From: Methylophaga sp.
GTDB taxonomy: Bacteria > Pseudomonadota > Gammaproteobacteria > Nitrosococcales > Methylophagaceae
Direction: 5' to 3'
Length of the DNA stretch: 64,000 bases
Assembly (NCBI GenBank): GCA_002696735.1
Contig: NZSL01000013.1
Location: forward strand, 149,633-213,632
The notes below the pieces were generated by a model that was not told where the DNA came from, ran no database searches, and was given only the letters and a program-made list of their open reading frames with translations. Positions 1 through 9,096 of the stretch are shown piece by piece; positions within the stretch are counted from its first letter, which is position 1, and each line of letters starts with the position of its first letter. Made by a program: the position numbers and the translations under genes.

Positions 1-86
1 GCCAGTGTGCGATAGGCTTTTTTTATCTCCTCTGGTGTTGCTGTCCGGCTTACGCCAAGGATTTTGTAATAGTCTTTGTATTCCAT
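1..86 (-). CDS. cbpA: DnaJ-class co-chaperone, CbpA-like (5' end only)
   Basis: Only the first 28 codons lie in the window; the gene runs off the left edge. The start is the ATG whose complement is at 84-86. The translation begins [12 protein letters not shown] and continues with a [10 protein letters not shown] pattern, which is helix I and helix II of a J domain. The DYY-x-I-L-G-V start is typical of CbpA and DnaJ family co-chaperones that stimulate DnaK ATPase; the HPD motif lies outside the window. CbpA rather than DnaJ is favoured because E. coli CbpA also starts MELKDYY, but the diagnostic C-terminal domains are not visible. Confidence 0.75.
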   Translation of the reverse strand, partial: MEYKDYYKILGVSRTATPEEIKKAYRTL

Positions 87-170
87 GGGCTCATTCGAAA
101 AAAATTGATCTGGGTCATTAGATGGGGATGATAGGACGTTTTTCAACGTCAATTAAGGATTTTTCTGATG

Positions 171-216
171 TGTTGTAAAAAGACAACATGAGAAAATTCG
201 TTAACTTTTTACAACA
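171..216. promoter_or_regulatory. 12-bp perfect inverted repeat upstream of the receptor gene
   Basis: TGTTGTAAAAAG at 171-182 is exactly the reverse complement of CTTTTTACAACA at 205-216, with 22 bp between. The left arm is itself part of a smaller 6-bp dyad, TGTTGT-N6-ACAACA (171-188). The repeat ends 22 bp before the ATG at 239, so it overlaps the likely promoter or 5' leader. It does not resemble a Fur box. An operator for an unidentified regulator or an RNA hairpin in the leader are both possible. Confidence 0.45.
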
Positions 217-238
217 TATAATCTAGGAACCATAGCTC

Positions 239-2278
239 ATGCCAACCTTACGCAAATTACCCATACTGATGGCCCTGGCCAGCATGAATATCGCCTTACC
301 TGCTTATGCTCAGGAAGAAGAGGATTTATCTCTGGACGAGTTGGTTGTTACCGGCACCCGCTCGGGAACGCCAATCCTCGATTTAGCGGGGAATACCGGC
401 AGAATTTCAGAAGAAGAAATCGATTTTGTTCGCCCGGATCACATTACCGAGATCGTCAACCGTGTCAGTGGCGTTAATATCCAACGAGGTAATGGCCAGG
501 AGCATCTGACTTCAATTCGTTCACCAGTGTTAACCGGTGGTGCCGGTGCCGGGTCATTTCTGTTTCTGGAAGATGGTATTCCATTACGCGCAGCGGGCTT
601 TGCTAATGTAAATGGTCTGTTTGAAGTTAATTATGAACAGGCTGGTGGGATAGAAGTGGTGCGTGGTCCTGGTAGTGCTTTGTACGGTTCCAATGCGGTC
701 CATGGCTTGATCAACGTATTAAGCCGAGCTCCTTCACTGGATTTACAACGCGAAATTGATATTTCCGTTGGGCCGCATGATTTATATCAAATGAAAGGTA
801 CAGTGAGCGATACCATTGGGCAGCATGGTTACCGCTTAAGCGTTAATGGTACAACTGACGGCGGCTATGTCAGTGACTCCGGGTACGATCAGCAAAAAGT
901 CAGCTTCCGTCATGATTATTATGGCGAAATTGACAGTTTTAAAACCTTATTCAGCCATACCAATCTCAATCAGGAAACAGCAAGCTACATTGAAGGTTTT
1001 AAAGCATATGAAGATGAAAGTCTTTCTCGCACTAATCCGGATCCAGAGGCTTACCGCGATGCTAAATCCACAAGGTTGTCTACTGAGTGGGAACGTCAGT
1101 TGACCGACAACTCGACATTAAGGTTAACCCCTTATTTGCGCCATACCGAAATGGAATTTCTGATGCATTTCCTAAATGGACAGCCAGTAGAGAAAAATAA
1201 ACATAGTAGCGTAGGGCTTTTAGCTGCCTATACAAAAGATTTAAGTGGCGGCCATAAGATTATTTTTGGCACCGACTTTGAATATACAGAAGGTGAATTA
1301 TCAGAAGTTCAGAACAGCCCTTCAGTTGGACCATTCGTTCAAGGGGTACATTATGACTATGAAGTCGATGCTTCAGTGGTAGCACCCTATGTTCACAGTG
1401 AGTGGCAGCTATTAGAAAAAACACGTTTAACTGCCGGTGTAAGATATGAATATACAAAATATGACTACACTAATAATACGGACTCTCTGACTTTAGGAAC
1501 TCGTTATTTAAGGCCGGACAGTGATAAAGAAAACTTTAGTAATCTTAGTCCTAAATTAGGATTAGTTCAGGAGTTAACTGAAGACACAGCTGCTTTCATC
1601 AACTATGCACGAGGCAATCGAGCACCACAAACCACCGATTTATATCGAATCCAACAACGAGGAGCGACCGGTGGTGCTGCAGACTCTGAGACTATTGATA
1701 GTATTGAAATCGGTATGCGGAAAATAGGCGACGGCTTGCAATATGAAATTGCTGCCTATCACATGAAGAAAAAGGATTATTTCTTTACAGACAGCAATCA
1801 GATTAATGTTCCAGATGGTAAAACCCAGCATACTGGTTTGGAATTAGGGGCTTTCTACCCATTTAACGAACAATTTGATATTGCGGCAAATGTTACTTTT
1901 GCAAAACACGAATACGACTTTAATCGGGAAAGCAGCAATATTGAAAAAGGTGATTATCTGGTAACGGCGCCAAAACGTATGGGTAATATTCGTTTAGGTT
2001 GGAATGTAACACCTGTTACTCGTGCAGAATTAGAATGGATTCATATGAGTGAATATTACATCACAGATGGAAACGACAAAAAGTACGAGGGGCATGATGT
2101 AGTCAATCTACGTGCTTCACATGATGTGACAGATAATCTGACGTTATATGGAAAAGTACACAACCTGTTTAATACAGAATACGCAGAGCGTGCTGACTAT
2201 AATGGTTTTTCAGATGAATATCGCTACTTCGTAGGTGAGAAACGTTATTTACATGTTGGAGCGAGTTACTCTTTCTAA
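239..2278 (+). CDS. TonB-dependent outer membrane receptor
   Basis: This 679-residue protein has the layout of a TonB-dependent receptor: a signal peptide (residues 1-24, ending A-Y-A-Q), a TonB-box-like stretch LDELVVTGTR near residues 32-41, a plug domain with the conserved GGIEVVRGPGSALYGSNA motif around residues 135-153, then a 22-strand-type barrel ending in Phe (GASYSF), as needed for BAM recognition. It imports a scarce ligand across the outer membrane using TonB-ExbBD energy; the ligand cannot be read from sequence. An AGGA ribosome site precedes the ATG. It stands alone, between a cbpA-like gene and a convergent ATP-grasp gene, with a strong terminator just after the stop. No Fur box was seen; a 12-bp inverted repeat lies upstream instead. 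Confidence 0.9.
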   Translation: MPTLRKLPILMALASMNIALPAYAQEEEDLSLDELVVTGTRSGTPILDLAGNTGRISEEEIDFVRPDHITEIVNRVSGVNIQRGNGQEHLTSIRSPVLTGGAGAGSFLFLEDGIPLRAAGFANVNGLFEVNYEQAGGIEVVRGPGSALYGSNAVHGLINVLSRAPSLDLQREIDISVGPHDLYQMKGTVSDTIGQHGYRLSVNGTTDGGYVSDSGYDQQKVSFRHDYYGEIDSFKTLFSHTNLNQETASYIEGFKAYEDESLSRTNPDPEAYRDAKSTRLSTEWERQLTDNSTLRLTPYLRHTEMEFLMHFLNGQPVEKNKHSSVGLLAAYTKDLSGGHKIIFGTDFEYTEGELSEVQNSPSVGPFVQGVHYDYEVDASVVAPYVHSEWQLLEKTRLTAGVRYEYTKYDYTNNTDSLTLGTRYLRPDSDKENFSNLSPKLGLVQELTEDTAAFINYARGNRAPQTTDLYRIQQRGATGGAADSETIDSIEIGMRKIGDGLQYEIAAYHMKKKDYFFTDSNQINVPDGKTQHTGLELGAFYPFNEQFDIAANVTFAKHEYDFNRESSNIEKGDYLVTAPKRMGNIRLGWNVTPVTRAELEWIHMSEYYITDGNDKKYEGHDVVNLRASHDVTDNLTLYGKVHNLFNTEYAERADYNGFSDEYRYFVGEKRYLHVGASYSF

Positions 2279-2298
2279 GATAACAATAAGCAAAATTA

Positions 2299-2340
2299 AA
2301 AAAGCGGTGGTTGAATATTATTTTCAGCCACCGCTTTTTT
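2299..2340. terminator. Bidirectional rho-independent terminator
   Basis: AAAAAGCGGTGG pairs with CCACCGCTTTTTT across a short AT-rich loop. The A-run on one side and T-run on the other let it work in both directions, for the receptor gene on the plus strand and for the convergent ATP-grasp gene (stop at 2356) on the minus strand. Confidence 0.9.
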
Positions 2341-2355
2341 ATATCTAAGGAATGC

Positions 2356-3843
2356 TTAAGACTGGCGATGCGCTTTACGAGCTTCGAGCCGACGTAAAAA
2401 TTCCCGCATGATATCGTCATATAAAGCCGGTCCCAGATAGGCATCTTCTACGCCGCTATCGATACTGGGGTTGTCGTTAATTTCAATTAATACGACTCGA
2501 CTTCCGCTTTGTTTGATATCGATACCGTAAAGACCATCTCCCACCAATTTCGCCGATTTTGCCGCGATTTTCAGTACTTTTTCCGGAACTTCAGAAATAG
2601 GCACCGCGGCTGATTTACCGGAATCCGTGCCTTTTTTGGTATTGTGGTTATAAATCTGCCAATGGCCTTTACTCATAAAATACTGGCAGGCATAAATCGG
2701 TTTGTTATTAAACACTCCAATACGCCAGTCGTAATCGGTAAACATAAATTCCTGCAACAGGATTATTGCCGATTGTTGGAAAAACTCTGCGGCATTGCTT
2801 CGCAGTTCATCGGCATTATTCACCTTGATAACACCTTTGGAAAAAGCGCCATCAGGAATCTTCATTACCAAAGGAAAAGTCGCTTCAGCACAAATTTTTT
2901 CCAGACCGGTTTTATCGTTTCGATAGAGCAAATGTGATTCCGGCATCGGCAAGTTATGCTTTTCCAGCAGTTCTTTCAGATAGATCTTGTTGGTGCAGCG
3001 AATGATGGAGGTTGGATCATCAATAACGACCAACCCTTCACTTTCAGCACGGCGGGCAAATTTATAGGTGTGATTATGAATCGCCGTGGTTTCACGAATA
3101 AATAAAGCGTCATATTCAGCAATACGGATATAGTCACGCGGCGTGATCAGCTCGACATCAATACCGATGCGTTTACCACTGGCGATAAAGCGTTTTAATG
3201 CCGTGGCATCACTGGGCGGCATTTTTTCATCGGGGTTGTGCAGAATAGCCATGTCATATCGGTATTGGCGACGCTTTGAAGGTTTGCGCCATAACTTATG
3301 ACTGAATGCATCCAAAGCATTGGCGAAGTTATCCTGCTCACTGTCAGTGAGCTGATTAAGCGGAGCAGCCTTGATGGCAGAAATTAACCAGTGCCCTTTG
3401 TGGCTGAACTCGATTTCGATGATAGGACAGGGATACTGTTCAAAAATCTGTCTTGCCAGCTTCTGCAGGCCTTTAAATTCACATTGGCCAAAGAATACTT
3501 TCAGCTTAAAACTGGTTTCAGATTGTTTATCACTGGCCGCAATGACTTTATCCAGATGCGTACCAAAATCTGATAAATCGTAGGCATAAAGACTTTTACG
3601 GGATAAGTCATTAATGGTGCGCAAACTCGGCATCACCCGATGGCCTCGTGCTTCAGCGACCATTGAGCAGTAATAACCGGGACTCAAATATTCAAGGCCG
3701 TGACAGAGGTTAATAATTTGCGCACGCTCACTCGCACTTGGGGAGGGGGTTTGCAGATAATCATCCACTGCGATGACCTGCGCGCTTGGGAAGTAAGGTG
3801 CCCAGTCTTCGATATTTTCAAGAATTATCAAATGGTTAGTCAT
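2356..3843 (-). CDS. RimK-like ATP-grasp ligase with RLAN-type N-terminal domain
   Basis: A 495-residue protein with two parts. The N-terminal third looks like the RLAN (RimK-like ATP-grasp N-terminal) region, with the LSPGYYCSMVAEARGHRVMP stretch near residues 53-72. The C-terminal part (about 200-490) is an ATP-grasp fold: a K-I-P-D-G-A-F-S-K-G-V nucleotide loop and the metal-binding IEINDNPSIDSGVED motif. Such enzymes activate a carboxylate with ATP and join it to an amine, typically adding Glu-like residues to a peptide or small molecule. The substrate is unknown. It is divergent from the DUF2817 peptidase and GNAT-C39 genes across 167 bp, an arrangement that suggests one peptide-making and peptide-trimming pathway. 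AGGAG lies about 15 nt before the ATG, further than usual. Confidence 0.85.
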   Translation of the reverse strand: MTNHLIILENIEDWAPYFPSAQVIAVDDYLQTPSPSASERAQIINLCHGLEYLSPGYYCSMVAEARGHRVMPSLRTINDLSRKSLYAYDLSDFGTHLDKVIAASDKQSETSFKLKVFFGQCEFKGLQKLARQIFEQYPCPIIEIEFSHKGHWLISAIKAAPLNQLTDSEQDNFANALDAFSHKLWRKPSKRRQYRYDMAILHNPDEKMPPSDATALKRFIASGKRIGIDVELITPRDYIRIAEYDALFIRETTAIHNHTYKFARRAESEGLVVIDDPTSIIRCTNKIYLKELLEKHNLPMPESHLLYRNDKTGLEKICAEATFPLVMKIPDGAFSKGVIKVNNADELRSNAAEFFQQSAIILLQEFMFTDYDWRIGVFNNKPIYACQYFMSKGHWQIYNHNTKKGTDSGKSAAVPISEVPEKVLKIAAKSAKLVGDGLYGIDIKQSGSRVVLIEINDNPSIDSGVEDAYLGPALYDDIMREFLRRLEARKAHRQS

Positions 3844-4010
3844 ATGACTTTAGCGTTGCTCCTAATTAAGTTAGTCAGACGATTTGTGCATCATAAAGTG
3901 ATTGTGTCATGGTTGTGATAAATATTTTTGCCACTATGCTGATTATCTGGTCAAAATCATGAAAGTCGCCTATTCTTCGCCGAATTTTCATCTACAGGAG
4001 AGTTGTTGCC

Positions 4011-5081
4011 ATGTATGCAGATGCCGTTCTGAGTGTGTTTTCTCAGCGCTATGCCGGTGCACGTGACAAGTTCATATCAGCAGTGGAAACAAGCTCCATT
4101 GTCGAACGGGTCAATAATATTATTCACCCGGTTCGCGGGCCAAAAAACGAACGTTTGTTTTGTGATATTGCCTGGGCTGGCAGTCCTAAAGCAAAAAATA
4201 TTCTGGTACTGGTTTCTGGTGTTCATGGTGTTGAGGGTGGAGTAGGCTCAGCAATTCAATCTGATTTTGTGGGACGTCACCGACGGTTACCCGCCGATGT
4301 GTGTGTTGTTATGGTGCATGCATTAAATCCCTGGGGATTTGCCTGTGCCAGCCGAAATGACCACGAAGGTATCGATATCAACCGTAACTTTGTTGATTTT
4401 AATGCCAAACTTCCAGACTCTGCTGATGTGATAGCGATATGGGAAAAGCTCAGTAAGCAAAAGGACGCAGTCGATTTAGTTGGGGAGCAACGTGAGCAGT
4501 TTGATAAGCTCAGCCAAGGCCAATACAGCAAAGCCGATGCGCTTTATTTCGGTGGCGAAAAAGCCAGTTGGTCACGTCAAACCATTGAAGAGCTGGTCGC
4601 ACAACTTAAACCGGAAAAACGCGATAACGTTATTGTCATAGATATTCATAGTGGACTAGGGCCTTATGGATATGGCGAATTAATCTGTGACCATCCCCCA
4701 GAAACTGCCGGTCAGAAAAAAGCGCGGGAATTATTTGGCCCGACAGTGACCGAACCGGCTCTCGGCACCTCAACTTCTGGTGTAAAGTACGGTTTGCATG
4801 ATTATTTCTGGCATCAGCAAGGGGATAACGTGTGTTTTCTGACACTTGAATTTGGTACTTTTAGCAATCAACAAATGCTTAAAGTACTGTTTGCTGATCA
4901 ACAATTACAACAGTCCGGTAAAATCGATTGGTCTGACCAGAAAACGCTGGATATTAAACACGCAATGCAGGATTTTTTCTGTCCTGATGAGACTCAATGG
5001 CAAGAGCTGGTATTGTTTCGCGGGCGCCAGGTCATCGAAATGGCCCTGGAGGGTTTGACTACTAATGCAAATGGCAGTTAA
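4011..5081 (+). CDS. DUF2817 / M14-like zinc metallopeptidase
   Basis: The 356-residue product matches the DUF2817 branch of M14 carboxypeptidase-like enzymes. Zinc ligands are expected at H72 and E75 (GVHGVEG) and H213 (DIHSGLGPYG); the substrate-binding DINRNF motif is at 122-127 and the likely catalytic glutamate is E280 in TLEFGT. No signal peptide is visible, so it should act in the cytoplasm. M14 enzymes remove C-terminal amino acids or cleave amide bonds, so it could reverse or trim the product of the neighbouring ATP-grasp ligase (inference). A clear AGGAG precedes the ATG. Its last 17 nt overlap the next gene, indicating translational coupling. Confidence 0.85.
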   Translation: MYADAVLSVFSQRYAGARDKFISAVETSSIVERVNNIIHPVRGPKNERLFCDIAWAGSPKAKNILVLVSGVHGVEGGVGSAIQSDFVGRHRRLPADVCVVMVHALNPWGFACASRNDHEGIDINRNFVDFNAKLPDSADVIAIWEKLSKQKDAVDLVGEQREQFDKLSQGQYSKADALYFGGEKASWSRQTIEELVAQLKPEKRDNVIVIDIHSGLGPYGYGELICDHPPETAGQKKARELFGPTVTEPALGTSTSGVKYGLHDYFWHQQGDNVCFLTLEFGTFSNQQMLKVLFADQQLQQSGKIDWSDQKTLDIKHAMQDFFCPDETQWQELVLFRGRQVIEMALEGLTTNANGS

Positions 5082-6195
5082 TCAACAGACGGATTCGATA
5101 ATCTTTCGTGCGGCCACTTTAGCTGATGTAGATGCACTGCTGGATATCGAAAATATCTGTTTTGATAGCGATCAACTCTCGCGTCGTAGTTTTAAATGGA
5201 TGATCAACAAGGCTAATGCCTTATTATTGGTCGCCCAGCAGCAACAAAAATTGATGGGCTATGTGCTGTTGTTATATGCCCGGGGCACTTCGCTGGGGCG
5301 CATCTATTCGCTGGCGGTATTACCTGAATACCGGAATCAGAAAATTGCCCGGGCTTTGATGCGTGAAGCGGAGCAGGCTGCATTGACAGCTGGCCGCAGT
5401 TTTATTCGTCTGGAAGTGCGGCCCGATAATGCTGGTGCAATTAAACTTTATGAAAGCCTCGGCTATCACCAGTTTGAAATCGTCACTGACTACTACGAAG
5501 ATCATGCCAATGCTTTGCGCATGATGAAGGTTTTGCAGCCACAACCTGAAGAACTGCATCAGCAGGTATTTCACTATTCGCAAAGCACCGATTTTACCTG
5601 TGGTCCGGCCAGTTTGATGATGGCGATGAAAACCCTTCAGCCGGTCATGCATCTGGATCGGGGGCTGGAATTACAGTTATGGCGTGAAGCTACCACCATA
5701 TTTATGACTTCCGGCCATGGCGGCTGTAGTGCACAGGGACTGGCGCTGGCGGCATGGCGACGTTATTTCAACACTACCTTAATCACCAATAGTGATGATG
5801 TGCCATTTGTGAACGGTGTACGTAGTGAAGATAAAAAAGCTGTGATGGAATGTGTGCATCAGGACTTTATGCGACAGCTGGAAACCTCGGAAGTCGAGCA
5901 GCAGATGCGGCAAATTGATGTGAATTTACTGCGTGAGTATTTGAACCAGGGTGCACTGGCAGTAGTGTTGATTAGCTCTTACCGACTAAATCAGAACAAA
6001 TCACCCCACTGGGTGGTGTTGGTATCGATTTCAGATACCTTTGTCTATTTTCATGATCCGGATATTGATTGGGATGATGACAAAACTCTCACAGACAGTT
6101 TTTATGTCCCCGTGACCCATAAAGAATTTAATAGCATGCTAGGTTACGGTAAACCCCGCTATCAGGCGGCTGTGATTTTACACTCGACAAAATAA
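5065..6195 (+). CDS. GNAT acetyltransferase fused to a C39-like cysteine peptidase
   Basis: A two-domain protein of 376 residues. Residues about 13-150 form a RimI-like GNAT domain; the acetyl-CoA loop is in VLPEYRNQKIARALM (86-99) and a typical N-A-G-A-I-K-L-Y-E-S-L-G-Y stretch follows. Residues about 165-370 resemble a C39 (papain-fold) peptidase, with C179 in DFTCGPASLMMAM, H315 in SPHWVVL and D331 in FHDPD as a plausible triad. The GNAT part would acetylate an amine, the C39 part cleave a peptide bond. It overlaps the DUF2817 gene and probably shares its transcript. A GGAGG lies 11 nt before the chosen ATG; the ATG at 5071 is an alternative start. Confidence 0.85.
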   Translation: MQMAVNQQTDSIIFRAATLADVDALLDIENICFDSDQLSRRSFKWMINKANALLLVAQQQQKLMGYVLLLYARGTSLGRIYSLAVLPEYRNQKIARALMREAEQAALTAGRSFIRLEVRPDNAGAIKLYESLGYHQFEIVTDYYEDHANALRMMKVLQPQPEELHQQVFHYSQSTDFTCGPASLMMAMKTLQPVMHLDRGLELQLWREATTIFMTSGHGGCSAQGLALAAWRRYFNTTLITNSDDVPFVNGVRSEDKKAVMECVHQDFMRQLETSEVEQQMRQIDVNLLREYLNQGALAVVLISSYRLNQNKSPHWVVLVSISDTFVYFHDPDIDWDDDKTLTDSFYVPVTHKEFNSMLGYGKPRYQAAVILHSTK

Positions 6196-6247
6196 TCCTT
6201 AAGAACTGCTGCGTGATTAATCTGTCACTTCAGTACAGGAGAAATCT

Positions 6248-6703
6248 ATGCTCGATAAACTTAAACAATTGTTACAGCGAGAATTGCTCGACGATCACGA
6301 TACCGGTGATGCTGCACATTTATCGGTGAAACTTGCAGCCGCTGCGTTAATGATAGAAGTCATTGCTGCTGATTATCATTTTAAAGATGAAGAGCGGGAC
6401 ATGCTGCTATCTATTTTACAGAAACGTTTTTCACTCGATAAAGATGCGGCCGAAAGTCTGCTTGCTGAAGCCGAACAGGCACACAAATCTGCTACAGATT
6501 ATTTTGCCTTTACCTCGGAAATCAATCATCGCTATAGTCAGAAAAAGAAAGTTGAATTAATTCATATCCTCTGGCAACTGGCCAACGCTGATCAGGAAAT
6601 CCACCAGATAGAGCAACATGTAATTCGCCGTATCAGTAACTTGTTGCACGTCGAACACAGTGATTATATTGCCGCCAAACTGGCAGCCACTGGCCATAAC
6701 TAA
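6248..6703 (+). CDS. TerB-family (tellurite-resistance-like) protein
   Basis: A 151-residue, all-helical protein. The pattern AAAALMIEVIAADYHFKDEE (about 30-49) and a second WQLANADQEIHQIEQ half around 116-131 are the two acidic helical motifs of TerB-like domains, thought to bind metal or act as scaffolds at the inner membrane face. An AGGAG lies 6 nt before the ATG. It starts 52 bp after the GNAT-C39 gene on the same strand, with no terminator between, so it may be the last gene of that operon. Role unknown; the TerB name does not by itself imply tellurite resistance. Confidence 0.8.
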   Translation: MLDKLKQLLQRELLDDHDTGDAAHLSVKLAAAALMIEVIAADYHFKDEERDMLLSILQKRFSLDKDAAESLLAEAEQAHKSATDYFAFTSEINHRYSQKKKVELIHILWQLANADQEIHQIEQHVIRRISNLLHVEHSDYIAAKLAATGHN

Positions 6704-6713
6704 TTTATACAAG

Positions 6714-6735
6714 GTTCGGATTCGCCATGCCGAAC
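6714..6735 (+). terminator. Possible weak terminator after the TerB-like gene
   Basis: GTTCGG pairs with CCGAAC across a 10-nt loop, 10 nt after the TerB-like stop codon; it is followed by a short, interrupted T tract. The stem is short, so the call is tentative. Confidence 0.35.
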
Positions 6736-6873
6736 AGAAATTTTAAGAAATGATCGCTCTTGTCAGTTCGTCACTAAGACGCTAATGGATCTCTTTCACT
6801 TTAACTGTAATATGTTGACGTCTGCATGGGCGTGGCATGCAACAAATAACCGCAGTAGATTCGATAAACTCCT

Positions 6874-9096
6874 TTAAAACGTGTATTGGGCGCTGACTGT
6901 CAAAGCGCGCGGTGCACCCGGCACCAACCACGCGCGGTCATAGGAGCTGGCAATGTATTCGCGATTGAACAGGTTATGCACATTGGCGTTCAGGCGCAGG
7001 TTCCGATCGATACGCCAGTATGAATTAAGCTGCACTGTAGTATAGGACGGTAGACTGAAGCTGTCGATATAGTTGCCGGCACGTTTTCCCGTATAGTTGA
7101 TGCCGCCACCGATGCCCCAGTTTCCACCATTGGTCAGCGGTGCCTCCCACATGGCAAGCAGGCTGGCACTTTGTTTGGGGATGTTGGAAAGCGGTTTGCC
7201 TTTGAGATTCACCACTTCGCCTGTCGCCCAGTCGACGGCGCCGCCCTGGTCTTTGGTGACTTCGGTGTCCAGATAGGCATAGCTGGCGCTGAGGCGGAGG
7301 TGTTGGGTCAGTTTGCCTGCAAGATCGAATTCAACGCCGCGGCTGCGCACTTCACCGGCAGCAATAGAGAACACACCATTGGGATCGGATCCCGTCAACA
7401 CGTTCTCCTTGTCGATCTGGAACACAGACAGTGTGGCTCCAATACGTTGATCAGCGGACTCAAACTTCAGACCGCTCTCCAGGGCGCGACCTTCTTCAGG
7501 ATCGAAGCCATTGCCATCGGCGTCGGTGCCGCCATTGGGGCGAAAGGATTTGCCGGTGGAGGCGTACCAGGACCATTGCTGATCAAAAAGGTAGGTAAGT
7601 CCCATGCGCGGTGAAACTGCTGATTCCGTTTGCTCGACGTTATTATCATTGAGCTTGTTTTCTATTTTTTCATCAAAGCGGTCGTAGCGCAGGCCGACGA
7701 GCAGCTTAAAGCGTTCGGTAAGGCCAATCTCGTCCTGGGCGAACAGGGCGGAATTATCTTGCTTCTCATGCCGATCAGCGATCAATGTTCTGGTATCTGT
7801 TGCCAGTGTCGTGTAGATCGGGTCGCCAAAAATATTATCGATTCGCATTGAATTTCTGAGCTGGAGAATGCGGAAGTCTTGTTCAAAATGATAAGCTTCG
7901 GTGCCGATCAGGACGGTGTGATCCATGCCGCCCAAATCAAAGTTCCCCTGCAACTCAGCTTGCACGGTAAAGTCCTCGGACGCGAAGTCGCGGTAACGGT
8001 CGCGCAGGGTGACGCTATCTCCACTGATGATTGCAAAGGGTAGCACCTCGGAACCCGCGCCTGCCAAGGTACTGTTTTTGTAGGCAAAGCCCAGGCGGCT
8101 ACGCCAGGTGTCTGATAACGCATGGGTTAACGTAAGTTGGTGGTTGTGGTTTATCTGCGTGGTATCGCCGTCGTCGGGATCGCTGAAGAAATTTTCGTGG
8201 GGTACCGCATTGACATCGCCATTGACCGCGACAATGCCCCGGTCAAATGCGCCCTCATGGCGCAGATATTCGCCGTCGTACGATAGCTCGCTGCGGTCCG
8301 AGATTACCCAGGTAAATGCCGGTGCGACCAATTGACGAGCACTGTCAACGTGATCACGGAAGCTCCCACTGTCCTCGGCGGCAATGTTCAGGCGATAAGC
8401 AAAATTATCGTTGAGCGGGCCTGTGGTATCAACTGCGGTGCGATAAAAGTCATAGCTACCGGCGCTGACATCCAGCGTATGTGCAGATCGGAATTGTGGC
8501 TTTTTGGTGACGATATTAAGGGTGCCGCCAGGTTCACTGTTACCGTACAACGCTGCTGACGGTCCCTTGAGAAACTCGATGCTTTCGATATTGGCGATAT
8601 CGCGCGGCGCATTGAAGCCGCGGTTACTGGAAAAGCCGTTTCGTAACAGGCTCATGCCGGTATTTTCATGGCCGGCGAAACCTCGAATGGCGATATTGTC
8701 CCAGGTGCCGCCGAAGTTGTTCTGACGCGACACACCGCTGACAAAGTCGAGGCTGTTGTCGAGACGCAAAGCGCCGATATCGTCTAATGTCTGCCGTGGT
8801 AATACCCTGACTGCTTGTGGTACTTCGCGTAACGGAGTATCAGTGCGCGTCGCTGCACTGGAATCAGGTTGGTAATACTGATCCGAGATGCTCGCTCCCT
8901 GCACCTGCAGGGTTGGCAGTGAGACATCATCGCCAGCCGTATCACTTGCGGCGAAGGCATTGCCGGTCAACCCCAGCCACAGTGCGGAGGCCAATACGGT
9001 TTTCAACGGTGTTCTGATATGTTGCATGGCTGATGTAGTGGTTGATACAGATGTTTCCGTAGCGGCGCTAGTGAATAAGTGAAGCTGACGTGTCAT
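6874..9096 (-). CDS. TonB-dependent siderophore receptor
   Basis: About 740 residues, of the FhuA/FoxA-like siderophore receptor type: a signal peptide ending NAFA-ASD, a TonB box region (LPTLQVQGA), plug motifs including VPQAVRVLPRQTLDDIGA and a GPSAALYGNSEPGGTLNIV segment, and a barrel ending SAQYTF. It would bring a ferric siderophore into the periplasm. The ATG at 9096 is chosen because a GAGAAG precedes it; a GTG at 9120 or an ATG at 9027 just before the signal peptide are alternatives. GC content is visibly higher than in flanking genes, a sign of recent transfer. A Fur-box-like site lies about 125-155 bp upstream. No matching permease or biosynthesis gene is present nearby. Confidence 0.92.
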   Translation of the reverse strand: MTRQLHLFTSAATETSVSTTTSAMQHIRTPLKTVLASALWLGLTGNAFAASDTAGDDVSLPTLQVQGASISDQYYQPDSSAATRTDTPLREVPQAVRVLPRQTLDDIGALRLDNSLDFVSGVSRQNNFGGTWDNIAIRGFAGHENTGMSLLRNGFSSNRGFNAPRDIANIESIEFLKGPSAALYGNSEPGGTLNIVTKKPQFRSAHTLDVSAGSYDFYRTAVDTTGPLNDNFAYRLNIAAEDSGSFRDHVDSARQLVAPAFTWVISDRSELSYDGEYLRHEGAFDRGIVAVNGDVNAVPHENFFSDPDDGDTTQINHNHQLTLTHALSDTWRSRLGFAYKNSTLAGAGSEVLPFAIISGDSVTLRDRYRDFASEDFTVQAELQGNFDLGGMDHTVLIGTEAYHFEQDFRILQLRNSMRIDNIFGDPIYTTLATDTRTLIADRHEKQDNSALFAQDEIGLTERFKLLVGLRYDRFDEKIENKLNDNNVEQTESAVSPRMGLTYLFDQQWSWYASTGKSFRPNGGTDADGNGFDPEEGRALESGLKFESADQRIGATLSVFQIDKENVLTGSDPNGVFSIAAGEVRSRGVEFDLAGKLTQHLRLSASYAYLDTEVTKDQGGAVDWATGEVVNLKGKPLSNIPKQSASLLAMWEAPLTNGGNWGIGGGINYTGKRAGNYIDSFSLPSYTTVQLNSYWRIDRNLRLNANVHNLFNREYIASSYDRAWLVPGAPRALTVSAQYTF

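Noticed and set aside
134..150. Hairpin GACGTT-TTTC-AACGTC between cbpA and the receptor gene
   Set aside because: Six-pair stem with no T tract; it is probably promoter DNA of the cbpA-like gene.
6248..6703. Tellurite-resistance operon
   Set aside because: Only a single TerB-like gene is present, without terC, terD, terZ or terF partners.
7171..8725. Several long frames on the strand opposite the siderophore receptor
   Set aside because: They are shadows caused by the high GC of the receptor gene; the receptor frame alone shows conserved motifs from signal peptide to terminal Phe.
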